A stretch of 64,000 nucleotides of DNA from Faucicola osloensis_B (GTDB lineage: Bacteria; Pseudomonadota; Gammaproteobacteria; Pseudomonadales; Moraxellaceae). The DNA lies in NCBI GenBank assembly GCA_964211495.1, contig CAXORL010000002.1:248001-312000 (forward strand), in the 5' to 3' direction. This document shows, piece by piece, positions 1 to 8,504 of the stretch. Each line of letters begins with the position of its first letter. The first letter of the stretch is position 1. A program made the position numbers and the translations under genes. The notes below the pieces were generated by a model. The model was not told the DNA's origin. It did not search any database and saw only the letters and a list, made by a program, of their open reading frames with translations.

Positions 1-252
1 CACAATGACGGCATCATCATCCACTTGGTAATCCAAGTTGGTGGTAATCACAAAATTGGTACGATTGGGCAAGGGTTTTGCACCCATAGATTCAAAGGTC
101 TTGCGACCCATAATCACGATACCGCCATTGGTATGTTTTTTAAAATGTTTCAAGTCCTCAGAGATGTGCCAAGGCAATTGATTGTCTTTGCCAATGGCGC
201 GGTTTTGGCTCATCGCCACGATTTGGGCGACTTCCACATTAGAATAACTCAT
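1..252 (-). CDS. folA: Dihydrofolate reductase (N-terminal part, cut by window edge)
   Basis: Reduces dihydrofolate to tetrahydrofolate with NADPH, regenerating the folate that thymidylate synthase oxidises. Only the first 84 codons lie in the window; the 3' part continues beyond base 1. The translation shows the DHFR N-terminal signature: an AxSxNRxIG stretch near residues 13-20, LPWH near residues 26-29 in the substrate pocket, and the nucleotide-binding VIMGRKTFESMG segment. The start is ATG at 252. thyA ends 43 bases upstream on the same strand, so the two are probably co-transcribed, which fits their linked chemistry. The fold assignment is firm; completeness cannot be judged. Confidence 0.93.
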   Translation of the reverse strand, partial: MSYSNVEVAQIVAMSQNRAIGKDNQLPWHISEDLKHFKKHTNGGIVIMGRKTFESMGAKPLPNRTNFVITTNLDYQVDDDAVIV

Positions 253-295
253 GATTTATCCTTATTGTTGTGATTTTTGGCATTCGGCTGCAAGC

Positions 296-1156
296 TTATA
301 CAGAGACTTCAGCCTTAATTGTGGCATGGCTTTGATAATTTTCAATTTTTATATCGTTAAAATCAAAGGCAAAAATGTCAGTCACTTCAGGGTTGAGCCA
401 AAGTTTGGGTAGGGCAAACGGCTCGCGGCTAAGCTGCTCATGCACTTGCTGTAGATGGTTGTTATAGATATGACAATCACCGCCCGTCCACACAAACTCA
501 CCGACGCCAAGCCCCGTCACATGGGCTATCATGTGGGTAAGCAAGGCATAGCTGGCAATGTTAAAAGGTACACCCAAGAACAAATCCGCCGAGCGTTGGT
601 ACAACTGACAAGATAATTTGCCATCGGCGACAAAAAACTGAAACAGGGTATGACAAGGGGGCAAGGCCACTTCGTTGGCCTCCAAAGGATTCCAGCCAGA
701 GACAATCAAACGGCGCGAGTTTGGGTTGTTTTTGATTTCATTGACCACCCAACTGATTTGGTCAAAACCGTCTGACTGGTAGCTGCCGTCCGCTTTTTTG
801 CTTGCCCCGAAGTTGCGCCACTGGTGTCCGTACACCGCGCCAAGTTCACCTTCAGGCTTGCCAAATCGGGCAGTTTGCTCGGCGGTTGCCCATTCATTCC
901 AAATGCGTACACCATTGTCCTGCAAGTATTGGACATGGGTATCGCCTTTTAAAAACCAAAGCAGCTCATAAATCACGCTTTTGGTATGGATTTTTTTGGT
1001 GGTCAGTAGTGGAAAACCCTCATTCAAATCAAACCGCATCTGCGCGCCAAAATAGCTGATGGTACCGGTGCCCGTACGGTCGCCTTTTTGTATGCCGTTA
1101 TCTAGCACCAGTTTAAGTAAATCCAAATAGGCTTGTTCGTTCTTTGACGTAATCAT
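296..1156 (-). CDS. thyA: Thymidylate synthase
   Basis: Methylates dUMP to dTMP using methylene-tetrahydrofolate, giving dihydrofolate. The 286-residue protein carries the family landmarks: GDRTGTGT near residue 25, the tryptophan-rich GVRIWNEWA segment near 92, YGHQWR near 109-114, the arginine pair in NSRRLIVSGWNP near 150, and the active-site cysteine in LPPCHTLFQF at Cys168. It is about 20 residues longer than the E. coli enzyme (264), with the extra length in the region around residues 95-130, a common variation. AAGGAA lies upstream of the ATG. It follows lgt by 31 bases and precedes folA. Confidence 0.97.
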   Translation of the reverse strand: MITSKNEQAYLDLLKLVLDNGIQKGDRTGTGTISYFGAQMRFDLNEGFPLLTTKKIHTKSVIYELLWFLKGDTHVQYLQDNGVRIWNEWATAEQTARFGKPEGELGAVYGHQWRNFGASKKADGSYQSDGFDQISWVVNEIKNNPNSRRLIVSGWNPLEANEVALPPCHTLFQFFVADGKLSCQLYQRSADLFLGVPFNIASYALLTHMIAHVTGLGVGEFVWTGGDCHIYNNHLQQVHEQLSREPFALPKLWLNPEVTDIFAFDFNDIKIENYQSHATIKAEVSV

Positions 1157-1187
1157 GCGTGATGAGTTCCTTGGTTAGTTTTCTTTG

Positions 1188-2099
1188 TTAGTCCACATTC
1201 TTTTGACTGCCCCAATCGTAAATTTGGTTTTTATACGCCCAAATCAATAAAATCAAACCACCGATAATCATCGGTAGGCTTAAGATTTGCCCTTTTGTCA
1301 TCCACCCTAATAAAATAAAACCTTGGTCAGCATCAGGTTGGCGGAAGAATTCGGTAATAAAACGCGCAATACCGTAGCCCATCACGAATAAGCCACTGAC
1401 TGCCATACGCGGACGCGGCCGGCTGGCAAACCACCAAACCAAAACAAACAGTACCACCCCTTCAGTAAAAGCCTGATACAGCTGTGACGGGTGGCGGGGG
1501 AGTAACAAATAATTGTTACCATCAATCATAAAGGTTTGCGCAAGGCTTTGCAGGGCAGGGCTTTGTTTGAGCAGTTCATTGTCTTCATTGACCGCTTGCG
1601 GAAACAGCATCAGCCAGTTGTAACCACCGTCAGATACTCGACCCCACAATTCGCCATTGATAAAATTGCCAATACGACCAAACAGCAGTCCGGTTGGCAC
1701 GCAGGGAATAATAAAATCTAGCACATTCCAAATGTTCTTTTGATATTTGCGGGCAAAAAATAGCATTGCGATGGCGACACCCAAAAATCCCCCATGAAAC
1801 GACATGCCGCCTTGGTTGATTTTGAACAAATACATCGGATTGGCTAAAAATTCGCTCAATTGATAAAACAGCACATAGCCTATACGACCGCCTAAAATCA
1901 CGCCCATCGCCCCGTAAAACACCAGGTCAGCGACCATGTCGGCATTCCAGTCTGGGCGTGACTTAGTGCGATACCAAGCCAACGCATAAGCGGCAGCAAA
2001 AGCCAGTAAATACATCAGCCCGTACCAGTGGGCTTGGACGGGTCCCAAATGCAGAGCGACAGGATCCCATTGTGGGTGAGTTAAAATTAGTGGAAACAT
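1188..2099 (-). CDS. lgt: Prolipoprotein diacylglyceryl transferase
   Basis: Integral inner-membrane enzyme that transfers diacylglycerol from phosphatidylglycerol to the lipobox cysteine of prolipoproteins, the first step of lipoprotein maturation. The 303-residue sequence is strongly hydrophobic with about seven membrane helices. It contains the essential His in SFHGGFLG (His102) and the Lgt signature GRIGNFINGE (Arg142, Asn145, Asn148, Glu150). Length matches the family. No strong ribosome-binding site is visible before the ATG. It lies between hisF and thyA on the same strand; the lgt-thyA pairing is common in gamma-proteobacteria. Confidence 0.97.
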   Translation of the reverse strand: MFPLILTHPQWDPVALHLGPVQAHWYGLMYLLAFAAAYALAWYRTKSRPDWNADMVADLVFYGAMGVILGGRIGYVLFYQLSEFLANPMYLFKINQGGMSFHGGFLGVAIAMLFFARKYQKNIWNVLDFIIPCVPTGLLFGRIGNFINGELWGRVSDGGYNWLMLFPQAVNEDNELLKQSPALQSLAQTFMIDGNNYLLLPRHPSQLYQAFTEGVVLFVLVWWFASRPRPRMAVSGLFVMGYGIARFITEFFRQPDADQGFILLGWMTKGQILSLPMIIGGLILLIWAYKNQIYDWGSQKNVD

Positions 2100-2216
2100 G
2101 GCAATTTAGTCATTATCGAAAATGCCAATATCATAGCAGTTTTGGCTAGTTTGGGCTATTTTTTGCTGTGAGCTTTTAGTTATTACCAACGGCTATCGTT
2201 CTCACAAGGCGCGCCA

Positions 2217-2975
2217 TTACAAACGCATTTCAATGCCTTGCTGTGCCATAAACCGCTTGGCTTCCCCCACGGTATATTCGCCAAAATGGAAAATACTCGC
2301 GGCTAGTACCGCATCAACACCGCCTTGCAGCACCCCATCTGCCAAGTGTTGCAAATTACCGACGCCACCCGACGCAATCACTGGCACATTCACGCTATCT
2401 GTAATGCGCTTCATCAAAGCGATATCATAGCCGTTTTTGGTACCATCTGAGTCCATCGAGGTCACAAGCAGTTCACCCGCCCCAAACCCTGCCATTTTGA
2501 CCGCCCATGCTACCGCATCAATGCCAGTCGCTTTGCGTCCCCCATGGGTAAAGATTTCCCATTGATTGTCACCCACTTTTTTGGCATCAATCGCTACTAC
2601 GATACACTGACTGCCAAAACGTGCTGCCGCTTCACCGACAAATTCAGAGTTAAAAATTGCCGCTGAATTAATCGATACTTTATCCGCGCCCGCGTTTAGC
2701 AAGTGACGAATGTCATCGACTTTACGCACCCCACCGCCCACGGTCAGCGGTACAAATACGGTCTCTGCCATGCGTTCAACCGTGTGATAGGTGGTGTCGC
2801 GTCCATGATGGGTAGCGGTGATGTCCAAAAAAGTGATTTCATCCGCGCCTTGTTCGTTGTAGCGCTGCGCCACTTCAACAGGGTCACCCGCGTCTTTGAT
2901 GTCGACAAATTGTACACCTTTGACCACCCGACCATTGTCAACATCAAGGCAAGGGATAATTCGTTTTGCTAACAT
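2217..2975 (-). CDS. hisF: Imidazole glycerol phosphate synthase cyclase subunit
   Basis: Cyclase half of the HisF-HisH complex: uses ammonia delivered by HisH to turn PRFAR into imidazole glycerol phosphate and AICAR in histidine synthesis. A 252-residue (beta-alpha)8 barrel with the catalytic aspartates Asp11 (IPCLDVDNGRVVKG) and Asp130 (VVAIDAKK), plus the two phosphate-binding segments (TVGGGVR near 80, ASGGVG near 202). AGAAGGAA precedes the ATG. No other his gene lies nearby, so histidine genes are dispersed, as in related genera. It is divergent from the homoserine kinase gene with very little space between, so the promoters overlap the start codons. Confidence 0.97.
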   Translation of the reverse strand: MLAKRIIPCLDVDNGRVVKGVQFVDIKDAGDPVEVAQRYNEQGADEITFLDITATHHGRDTTYHTVERMAETVFVPLTVGGGVRKVDDIRHLLNAGADKVSINSAAIFNSEFVGEAAARFGSQCIVVAIDAKKVGDNQWEIFTHGGRKATGIDAVAWAVKMAGFGAGELLVTSMDSDGTKNGYDIALMKRITDSVNVPVIASGGVGNLQHLADGVLQGGVDAVLAASIFHFGEYTVGEAKRFMAQQGIEMRL

Positions 2976-2995
2976 ATTCGATTTCCTTCTATAAT
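2966..2995 (+). promoter_or_regulatory. Putative promoter of the homoserine kinase gene
   Basis: TTGCTA at 2966-2971 and a perfect TATAAT at 2990-2995 are separated by 18 bases and point toward the + strand gene starting at 3068. The -35 element overlaps the 5' end of hisF on the other strand. Confidence 0.5.
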
Positions 2996-3067
2996 AGCCG
3001 TAAGTTTATCAAATTTACTTTGCCATTACCGCAGTTTTATCGGTGTGCTGCGCTTCAAGGATGCCTT

Positions 3068-4054
3068 ATGTCTGTATATACCCAGTTGACTGACCAACAA
3101 TTTAGTGATTTTTGCCAACAATTTGGCGTGGATTTTGCCAAAGCCATACCTATCACACAGGGTATCAAAAACAGTAATTGGTTTATTGAAACAACCACGG
3201 ACAAAGCCGGCGAGCCGTCTTATGTATTTACCTTATTTGAAGAACGCAAACCGCATGAAATTCAAAAAATGGCGATTATCTTAAACCGCTTAAAAGACCA
3301 GCTACCCGTAGCAGCACCGCTAGCCGCCAAAAACGGCGAGTTTTTGCTATATTTTGACAACAAAGCCATTGTGGTGTCACCAAAACTCTCGGGCGGTCAC
3401 CCAAAAGCAACCACACCTGATATGTGCCGTCAAATGGGCGGGGCTTTAGCCGTTCTTCACCAAACCTTGCAAACCTTAACCCCTGCACAAAACTATGGTG
3501 TTGAGTTATACCCTTGGCATTTGGTGCGTGACCGTGAAACCAAGTTTATGCCAAGCGATGAAGCCAAACTGATGAATGATATTTGGCAAGCGTACGAAAC
3601 CGTAGCGAGCAAAAATTTGCCCACAGGTTTATGTCATCTAGATATGTTTGCCGATAACACGCTGTGGAATTTTAGTGATGAAACCCAGCCAACACTCACA
3701 GGTTTGCTTGATTTTACCGAAGTGAGTGTTGAACATTTTGTGATGGATGTAGCGATTACCATTAATGATTTTTGCACCACTTGGGGTAACGCCAATGATG
3801 GCGAAGCGGTGAATTTTGATGACGCCAAAATGCAAGCGTTTTTACAAGGGTACGAGAGCAAACGCGCTTTGAGCGATGATGAGAAAAAGGCATTGCCGAT
3901 TATGCTTGCTATGGCGGGCGTGACGTTTTGGCTGCTGCGTTTGAATGTGATTTATTATAACCGTCAGCAAGGTCGCACCGGCGATAATATTATGGTGAAA
4001 AATCCTGATTTGATGAAACGCCTAGCCAGCTTTCATTGGGGGAAGGTTAAATAA
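3068..4054 (+). CDS. thrB: Homoserine kinase, APH-fold (ThrB type II)
   Basis: Phosphorylates L-homoserine for threonine synthesis. This is the aminoglycoside-phosphotransferase-fold type found in Pseudomonas and Moraxellaceae, unrelated to the GHMP-kinase ThrB of E. coli. Visible motifs are the catalytic loop CHLDMFADNTLW (His190, Asp192, Asn197) and the metal-binding LLDF aspartate near residue 215; the N-terminal QGIKNSNWFI and YVFTLFEER segments match the family nucleotide lobe. I chose ATG 3068 (328 aa) over an open stretch back to 2966 because the upstream part resembles no family member, overlaps the promoter, and AAGGA lies just ahead of 3068. Other APH-family small-molecule kinases are possible but less likely. 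Confidence 0.88.
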   Translation: MSVYTQLTDQQFSDFCQQFGVDFAKAIPITQGIKNSNWFIETTTDKAGEPSYVFTLFEERKPHEIQKMAIILNRLKDQLPVAAPLAAKNGEFLLYFDNKAIVVSPKLSGGHPKATTPDMCRQMGGALAVLHQTLQTLTPAQNYGVELYPWHLVRDRETKFMPSDEAKLMNDIWQAYETVASKNLPTGLCHLDMFADNTLWNFSDETQPTLTGLLDFTEVSVEHFVMDVAITINDFCTTWGNANDGEAVNFDDAKMQAFLQGYESKRALSDDEKKALPIMLAMAGVTFWLLRLNVIYYNRQQGRTGDNIMVKNPDLMKRLASFHWGKVK

Positions 4055-4150
4055 GGCATTGCGGTGTTTTTATCGCATGGCATAATTTACCAAATCGTCA
4101 ATAGGTACATTGGTAAAACAAATAGATTGGTAAAAAAAGGACAAAAGAAA

Positions 4151-4196
4151 GCCCCGATTACGTTTATCCTAAAAAGAATAACGCAGGGTTAGGGGC
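4151..4196. repeat. Nested imperfect palindrome
   Basis: Outer arms GCCCC (4151-4155) and GGGGC (4192-4196) enclose a second complementary pair (CGTTTAT with ATAACG). No T-run follows on the + strand; on the minus strand the outer arm is followed by TTTCTTTT, but no minus-strand gene ends here. It may be a structured RNA segment or a REP-like element; function unknown. Confidence 0.4.
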
Positions 4197-4257
4197 GCAT
4201 TCATTCTAATTGTTATACTATTTTCACTGTCAAATCCATGCTTACAGGACAATAGAG

Positions 4258-4521
4258 ATGAACGATAGCAATCACTGGCAAAAACTTGCCCAATATCCGA
4301 CCAACTTATTGGCAGAAACCCACGCCATCTATTTACAAAACAACGGCATCAACGTGCAGACCCAACTCGTTGATTTGATGGGATTAAATACAGGCGGTGT
4401 ACTATGGGTTGCCCCTAAAGATGTTGAGCAAGCCAAAGCTTTGCTCGATAATATCGATGACACCTCGCAACTAGCGGATGACGACTTAGTAGGCAATAAC
4501 GACTCAGCAAAATTGCAGTAG
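4258..4521 (+). CDS. DUF2007-family small protein
   Basis: An 87-residue protein resembling the DUF2007 group of putative signal-transducing proteins: an N-terminal segment on LLAETHAIYLQNNGI, a central hydrophobic GVLWVAPKD strand and the EQAKALLD helix. These domains are small soluble alpha-beta folds that often occur alone or fused to zinc ribbons; no biochemical activity is established. The start ATG 4258 follows AATAGAG; an open frame continues further upstream but has no better start. The C-terminal tail from about residue 65 is acidic and looks disordered. It precedes the amidotransferase gene by 18 bases, suggesting co-transcription. Confidence 0.7.
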   Translation: MNDSNHWQKLAQYPTNLLAETHAIYLQNNGINVQTQLVDLMGLNTGGVLWVAPKDVEQAKALLDNIDDTSQLADDDLVGNNDSAKLQ

Positions 4522-4539
4522 AAAGGAACCCTAATCACC

Positions 4540-5424
4540 ATGTGCCAACTTCTGGGTATGAATTGCAACACACCCACCGATATTCATTTTAGCTTTGCGG
4601 GGTTTCGTCAGCGGGGCGGGCAGACCGATATCCATACCGATGGGTTTGGTATTGTGTTTTTCGAAAAAAATCCCGCCCCATCGCAGGGTAATGGTAAAGC
4701 AGGGCTGCGTCAATTTCACGATGACAAGCCAAGTTATTGCTCACCGGTGGCGGATTTAGTCAACAGTTATCCGATTAAGGCGATGAACGTGATTTGCCAT
4801 ATTCGCAAAGCCACGCAAGGCACAAATTGCTTGGCTAATACCCACCCATTTGTCCGTGAAGTATGGGGCGAGGAATGGGCGTTTGCACATAATGGGCAAT
4901 TACAGATGGATTTTATTGACCAGCTCAGCCCTGTGCCCACCCACTATCAGCCCGTAGGTACAACCGATTCGGAGATGGCATTTTGTTATCTGCTCAATCG
5001 CCTCAAATCACAGTTTAGTGAGCCGCCCAGTGACGAGGTGTTATTCCAGTTTTTGACCACGATTTGTCGTGAGTTATCGGCGTTGGGCTTGTTTAATTGT
5101 CTCATTAGCAATGGTGATTGGCAGCTAGCCTATGCAGGGAGCTTGCTATTTTTTATCACCCGTAAAGCGCCATTTGGTGAGGCGAAACTTGCTGACAGTG
5201 AGCTGGCGATTGATTTTAGCGAGGTGACCTCGCAGACCGACAAAGTGACCTTGATTACTACCATTCCTTTGACTTACAACGAACACTGGCAACAGCTGTA
5301 TGTGGATGAATGTTTGATGTTTCGGGATGGTGATATTTTATTTAAAGATACGCCTGATAATCCGACCTGCTTAACCATTGAAGAAGGCATTTCCATCGCC
5401 CGCAAAGTAGGGGCGACGCTGTAA
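4540..5424 (+). CDS. Class II glutamine amidotransferase, YafJ family
   Basis: A stand-alone class II (Ntn) glutamine amidotransferase domain of 294 residues. The N-terminal Cys2 (MCQLLGMNCNTP) would be the nucleophile after Met removal. HTDGFGIVFFE, the ICHIRKAT segment (near 86-93) and the WAFAHNGQLQ loop (near 113-122) are the glutamine-site landmarks of the YafJ/GAT_4 group. There is no synthetase or isomerase domain attached, so the acceptor of the ammonia, if any, is unknown. AGAAAGGAA precedes the ATG. It follows the DUF2007 gene closely. Family assignment is good; substrate is not inferable. Confidence 0.88.
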   Translation: MCQLLGMNCNTPTDIHFSFAGFRQRGGQTDIHTDGFGIVFFEKNPAPSQGNGKAGLRQFHDDKPSYCSPVADLVNSYPIKAMNVICHIRKATQGTNCLANTHPFVREVWGEEWAFAHNGQLQMDFIDQLSPVPTHYQPVGTTDSEMAFCYLLNRLKSQFSEPPSDEVLFQFLTTICRELSALGLFNCLISNGDWQLAYAGSLLFFITRKAPFGEAKLADSELAIDFSEVTSQTDKVTLITTIPLTYNEHWQQLYVDECLMFRDGDILFKDTPDNPTCLTIEEGISIARKVGATL

Positions 5425-5461
5425 TCTGCCATTTTTTGCTAGACTCAAGGTATAAGTCAAA

Positions 5462-6088
5462 TTAATCAAACACAATCGCCGTTTGGTAATTGATACTTAA
5501 CCGACTGGCTTCAAATAATGCTACCCAAACCGCAATTTCACGGTAAAAGTCTTGCTGTGAGTCGATGATTTGGCTTAGACGAGTCATTTCTGGGTCTGAT
5601 AACTGCCCATCAACGAGCTGAATCCCAAGATAGCTAGCTATATCTTGTAGCACTGCCATGAGTTGTTGGCTTGAGCCGATATCTTGATTTTGTGCTTTAT
5701 CATACAGCACTTCGTCAAAGTCCACAGGCAGATAATAGCCTTCATTATCGGCGTGATTAATCAGTGGGTCATCCATAAAGTCCACATAATCAAAATCTTG
5801 CAGATTGGCACGCAATTCGTCATCATTGATAGGCGTCAGGCGAGTTTGTGGATTATGAGAGATTTGCACTTCAACCCAACGTAGATAATGCAGCCAAAGA
5901 TACGGAAAGCTTTTAAGCGGTGCTCGGCTTTTCTCGGCGATAGGCTCGTCTGGCTCTCGATAAGTGGGTAAACCCTTGTCCTTTAGCACTTGATTAAGAT
6001 GGCTAAACACTTGCTGATAATGGGCAAAGCCTTCTTCATCGAGTTGCTTCATTTCAGCCAATTTATTAACACCAATATATAACGACAT
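5462..6088 (-). CDS. Uncharacterised 208-aa protein
   Basis: I do not recognise a named family. The protein is acidic and soluble, with no signal peptide or membrane helix. Its N-terminal 60 residues are helical with a distinctive HYQQVFSHLNQVLKDKGLP segment, followed by SFPYLWLHYLRWVEV near residue 80. A central acidic stretch (DFDYVDFMDDPL) leads to YYLPVDFDEVLYD near 118-130, and the C-terminal third looks helical. Codon use and composition resemble the neighbours, so it is probably a real gene. It is convergent with the amidotransferase gene (37 bases apart). A short ATG start at 6088 with AGGACT upstream supports the 5' end. Confidence 0.7.
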   Translation of the reverse strand: MSLYIGVNKLAEMKQLDEEGFAHYQQVFSHLNQVLKDKGLPTYREPDEPIAEKSRAPLKSFPYLWLHYLRWVEVQISHNPQTRLTPINDDELRANLQDFDYVDFMDDPLINHADNEGYYLPVDFDEVLYDKAQNQDIGSSQQLMAVLQDIASYLGIQLVDGQLSDPEMTRLSQIIDSQQDFYREIAVWVALFEASRLSINYQTAIVFD

Positions 6089-6228
6089 GACCAGTCCTTT
6101 TGATGAATTTTGCTATACATTTGTCTTGTAAAAACAGTTTAGCAAATCTCTTAAAAATTGTTGTTATGAAATGGTTATTTAAACGATAAACTAAGCATTT
6201 ACTTTTTTATAGTTTGATTGAGAAAGCC

Positions 6229-7131
6229 ATGCTCAAAGTTGCTTATTCCGATATTTTTAAATATGACGTTCCCGAACGTCACCGTTTCCCTATGCAAAAA
6301 TATCCGATGATTGCAGAGCGGTTATTGGCGGAGGGTACATTGACCCAAGCTAATTTTTTTGCCCCGCAGCGATTGAGTGAAGACGAAATTCTCACCACAC
6401 ATACACAAAGGTACTGGCAGCATCTAAAACAGCAAACATTGCCCGCCAAAGACGCGCGCGCCATCGGCTTTGAGATGACGCCAAGGCTCGTTGAGCGGGA
6501 ACGTGTGATTGCCCACGGCACTTATGAATGTGCGTTATTCGCCAAACAATTCGGTGTCGCACTCAATATCGCAGGCGGTACCCACCATGCGTTTGCCGAT
6601 CATGGCGAAGGGTTTTGCGTGTTTAACGATGTGGCGGTGGCGAGTAATTTATTGTTGGCACGTGGACAGGCGACCCAAATTCTGACCGTGGATTTGGACG
6701 TGCATCAAGGCAACGGTACAGCGCATTTGATGGCAAATGAACCCCGAGTATTTACCTTTAGCATGCATGGCGCAAAAAACTATCCGTTTCGCAAGCAGGC
6801 ATCCGATTTGGATATTGATTTGCCAAACGAGACAGGCGATGAGGCGTATTTAGCACTATTAATGGATACGCTGCCAGCACTCATCACAAAAGTGAAACCC
6901 GATATGCTGTTTTACCAGTCCGCTGTGGATGTGCTCGCCACCGATAAGCTCGGTAAACTTGCGCTCACCCGTGACGGCTGCGCCAAGCGTGATGCGTTTG
7001 TATTTAGCCAAGCCAAAGCCCATGGGATTCCAGTGGCGGTGGTGATGGGTGGCGGTTACTCAGAAAACATCGACGATGTGGTGGAAGCCCATTGCAATAC
7101 CTTTCGCATGGCAAAAAGGCTGTATGAGTGA
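6229..7131 (+). CDS. Histone deacetylase-superfamily protein
   Basis: Zinc-dependent deacetylase fold (acetoin utilisation/acetylpolyamine amidohydrolase superfamily), 300 residues from ATG 6229, which is preceded by GAGAAAG; a TTG five codons earlier lacks a ribosome-binding site. Active-site features: the histidine pair in GGTHHAF (119-120), zinc ligands Asp157 and His159 in DLDVHQGNG, and the third zinc aspartate in the SAVDVLATDKLG segment near residue 230. Bacterial members of this length act on small acetylated substrates or proteins; the true substrate cannot be told. It stands alone, with a shared hairpin terminator separating it from the convergent aminotransferase gene. Confidence 0.9.
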   Translation: MLKVAYSDIFKYDVPERHRFPMQKYPMIAERLLAEGTLTQANFFAPQRLSEDEILTTHTQRYWQHLKQQTLPAKDARAIGFEMTPRLVERERVIAHGTYECALFAKQFGVALNIAGGTHHAFADHGEGFCVFNDVAVASNLLLARGQATQILTVDLDVHQGNGTAHLMANEPRVFTFSMHGAKNYPFRKQASDLDIDLPNETGDEAYLALLMDTLPALITKVKPDMLFYQSAVDVLATDKLGKLALTRDGCAKRDAFVFSQAKAHGIPVAVVMGGGYSENIDDVVEAHCNTFRMAKRLYE

Positions 7132-7146
7132 GTGTTCAGAAATAAA

Positions 7147-7171
7147 AAAAGCCCTGTTTCCCAGAGCTTTT
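7147..7171. terminator. Bidirectional terminator hairpin
   Basis: AAAAGC (7147-7152) pairs with GCTTTT (7166-7171), with inner CTG/CAG pairs. It lies between two convergent genes and ends in T-runs on both strands. Confidence 0.65.
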
Positions 7172-7238
7172 AAATTTACAGCGCTTTTAAAATAAACTGT
7201 GGTTATGCTAATCAATGCGCTAATACATACGCTGATAA

Positions 7239-8381
7239 TTAAGCTAATACTTTCTCAAGCGCTTGCTTAAAACGGCTGACTGTGCCGTCGACATCTGTTA
7301 ATTTATCTAACCCAAATAGCCCCAAACGGAATGTTTTAAAGCTGTCGGGTTCGCCAACTTTCAGTGGGACGCCGCCTGCAATTTGTAAGCCTTGGGCTGC
7401 AAATGCGGCACCTTTGTGCATATCATCACGCTCAGTGTAGGCCACAATCACACCGGGCGCTTGGTAGCCTTCAGCTGCGACGCTGATAATATTGTGTTGA
7501 TTGAGGACAGAGAGTACTTTTTGACCCAATTCAAATTGGGCGCTTTTGAGTTTATCAAGTCCAATCGCTTCGGCTTCTTTGACGGTATCGCGGAATTTGG
7601 TCAGTCCATCGGTTGGCATCGTCGCATGATACGCATGACCGCCATTTTCATAAGCGCGCATGATAGTGAGCCATTGTTTGAGATCGAGCCCAAAACTGGT
7701 CGATTCGGTGGCTTCCACTTTGGCGACCGCTTGTTCATTCATCATCACTAGCCCCGCACATGGCGTGCTTGACCACCCTTTTTGTGGCGCAGAGATAAGC
7801 ACATCAATGCCCAAGGCTTTCATATCAAGCCACACGCAGCCTGATGCGATACAGTCGATGACCAGTAAACCACCGACACTATGCACCGCATCAGCAAGAT
7901 GTTTGATATAGTCATCAGGCAGCATCAAGCCTGCCGCGGTTTCGACATGCGGGGCAAATACCACCGCAGGTTTTTTGGATTGAATCTCAGCGACAGCCGT
8001 CTCGATTGCCACTGGCTCAAACTGCTGTTGTTGCCCAATTGAATCGCTGTTGTCACCGATGTGTGCGGTCAGGACAGTCACGTCATCCGTGATACGACCT
8101 TTTTCAAGGATTTGCGTCCAGCGAAAACTAAAAAAGCCGTTACGGATGATGAGCACTGTTTGGTCAGTGGCAAGCTGGCGCGCAACCGCTTCCATACCGT
8201 AAGTCCCTGTACCCGGCACGATTGCTACCGCATCGGCGTTATACACGTTTTTCAAACTTGTGGACAAATCATTCATCACGGTTTGGAATTTTTTGGACAT
8301 GTGATTGAGCGAGCGGTCGGTATAGACCACAGAGTATTCTAACAAACCGTCTGGATCAATATCTTGGCGTAGGGCTGGCAT
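7239..8381 (-). CDS. Class V aminotransferase (alanine-glyoxylate/serine-pyruvate type)
   Basis: PLP-dependent fold-type I aminotransferase of 380 residues. The Schiff-base lysine is Lys201 in SAPQKGWSS, the PLP-nitrogen aspartate is Asp176 in LLVIDCIAS, and the N-terminal VPGTGTYGMEAVARQL segment forms the cofactor phosphate site. Such enzymes usually use alanine or serine as amino donor and glyoxylate or pyruvate as acceptor; a phosphonate or purine catabolic role is also possible. No pathway partner is adjacent. AAAGGAGAG lies seven bases before the ATG, so the start is well supported. Convergent with the deacetylase-like gene. Confidence 0.9.
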   Translation of the reverse strand: MPALRQDIDPDGLLEYSVVYTDRSLNHMSKKFQTVMNDLSTSLKNVYNADAVAIVPGTGTYGMEAVARQLATDQTVLIIRNGFFSFRWTQILEKGRITDDVTVLTAHIGDNSDSIGQQQQFEPVAIETAVAEIQSKKPAVVFAPHVETAAGLMLPDDYIKHLADAVHSVGGLLVIDCIASGCVWLDMKALGIDVLISAPQKGWSSTPCAGLVMMNEQAVAKVEATESTSFGLDLKQWLTIMRAYENGGHAYHATMPTDGLTKFRDTVKEAEAIGLDKLKSAQFELGQKVLSVLNQHNIISVAAEGYQAPGVIVAYTERDDMHKGAAFAAQGLQIAGGVPLKVGEPDSFKTFRLGLFGLDKLTDVDGTVSRFKQALEKVLA

Positions 8382-8504
8382 GGGACTCTCCTTTAATATC
8401 GTTGTCTTTATGGCAAATAAAATTAGTCTAGCAAAAAAGCCCTTTTAAAAACCAAAAAAATTGTAGAGCGGTTGTTAAAGTTTTTGTTATCAATGGCGCA
8501 GCGA

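Noticed and set aside
2966..3067. N-terminal extension of the homoserine kinase
   Set aside because: It overlaps the promoter and the hisF start and lacks a ribosome-binding site; ATG 3068 matches the family.
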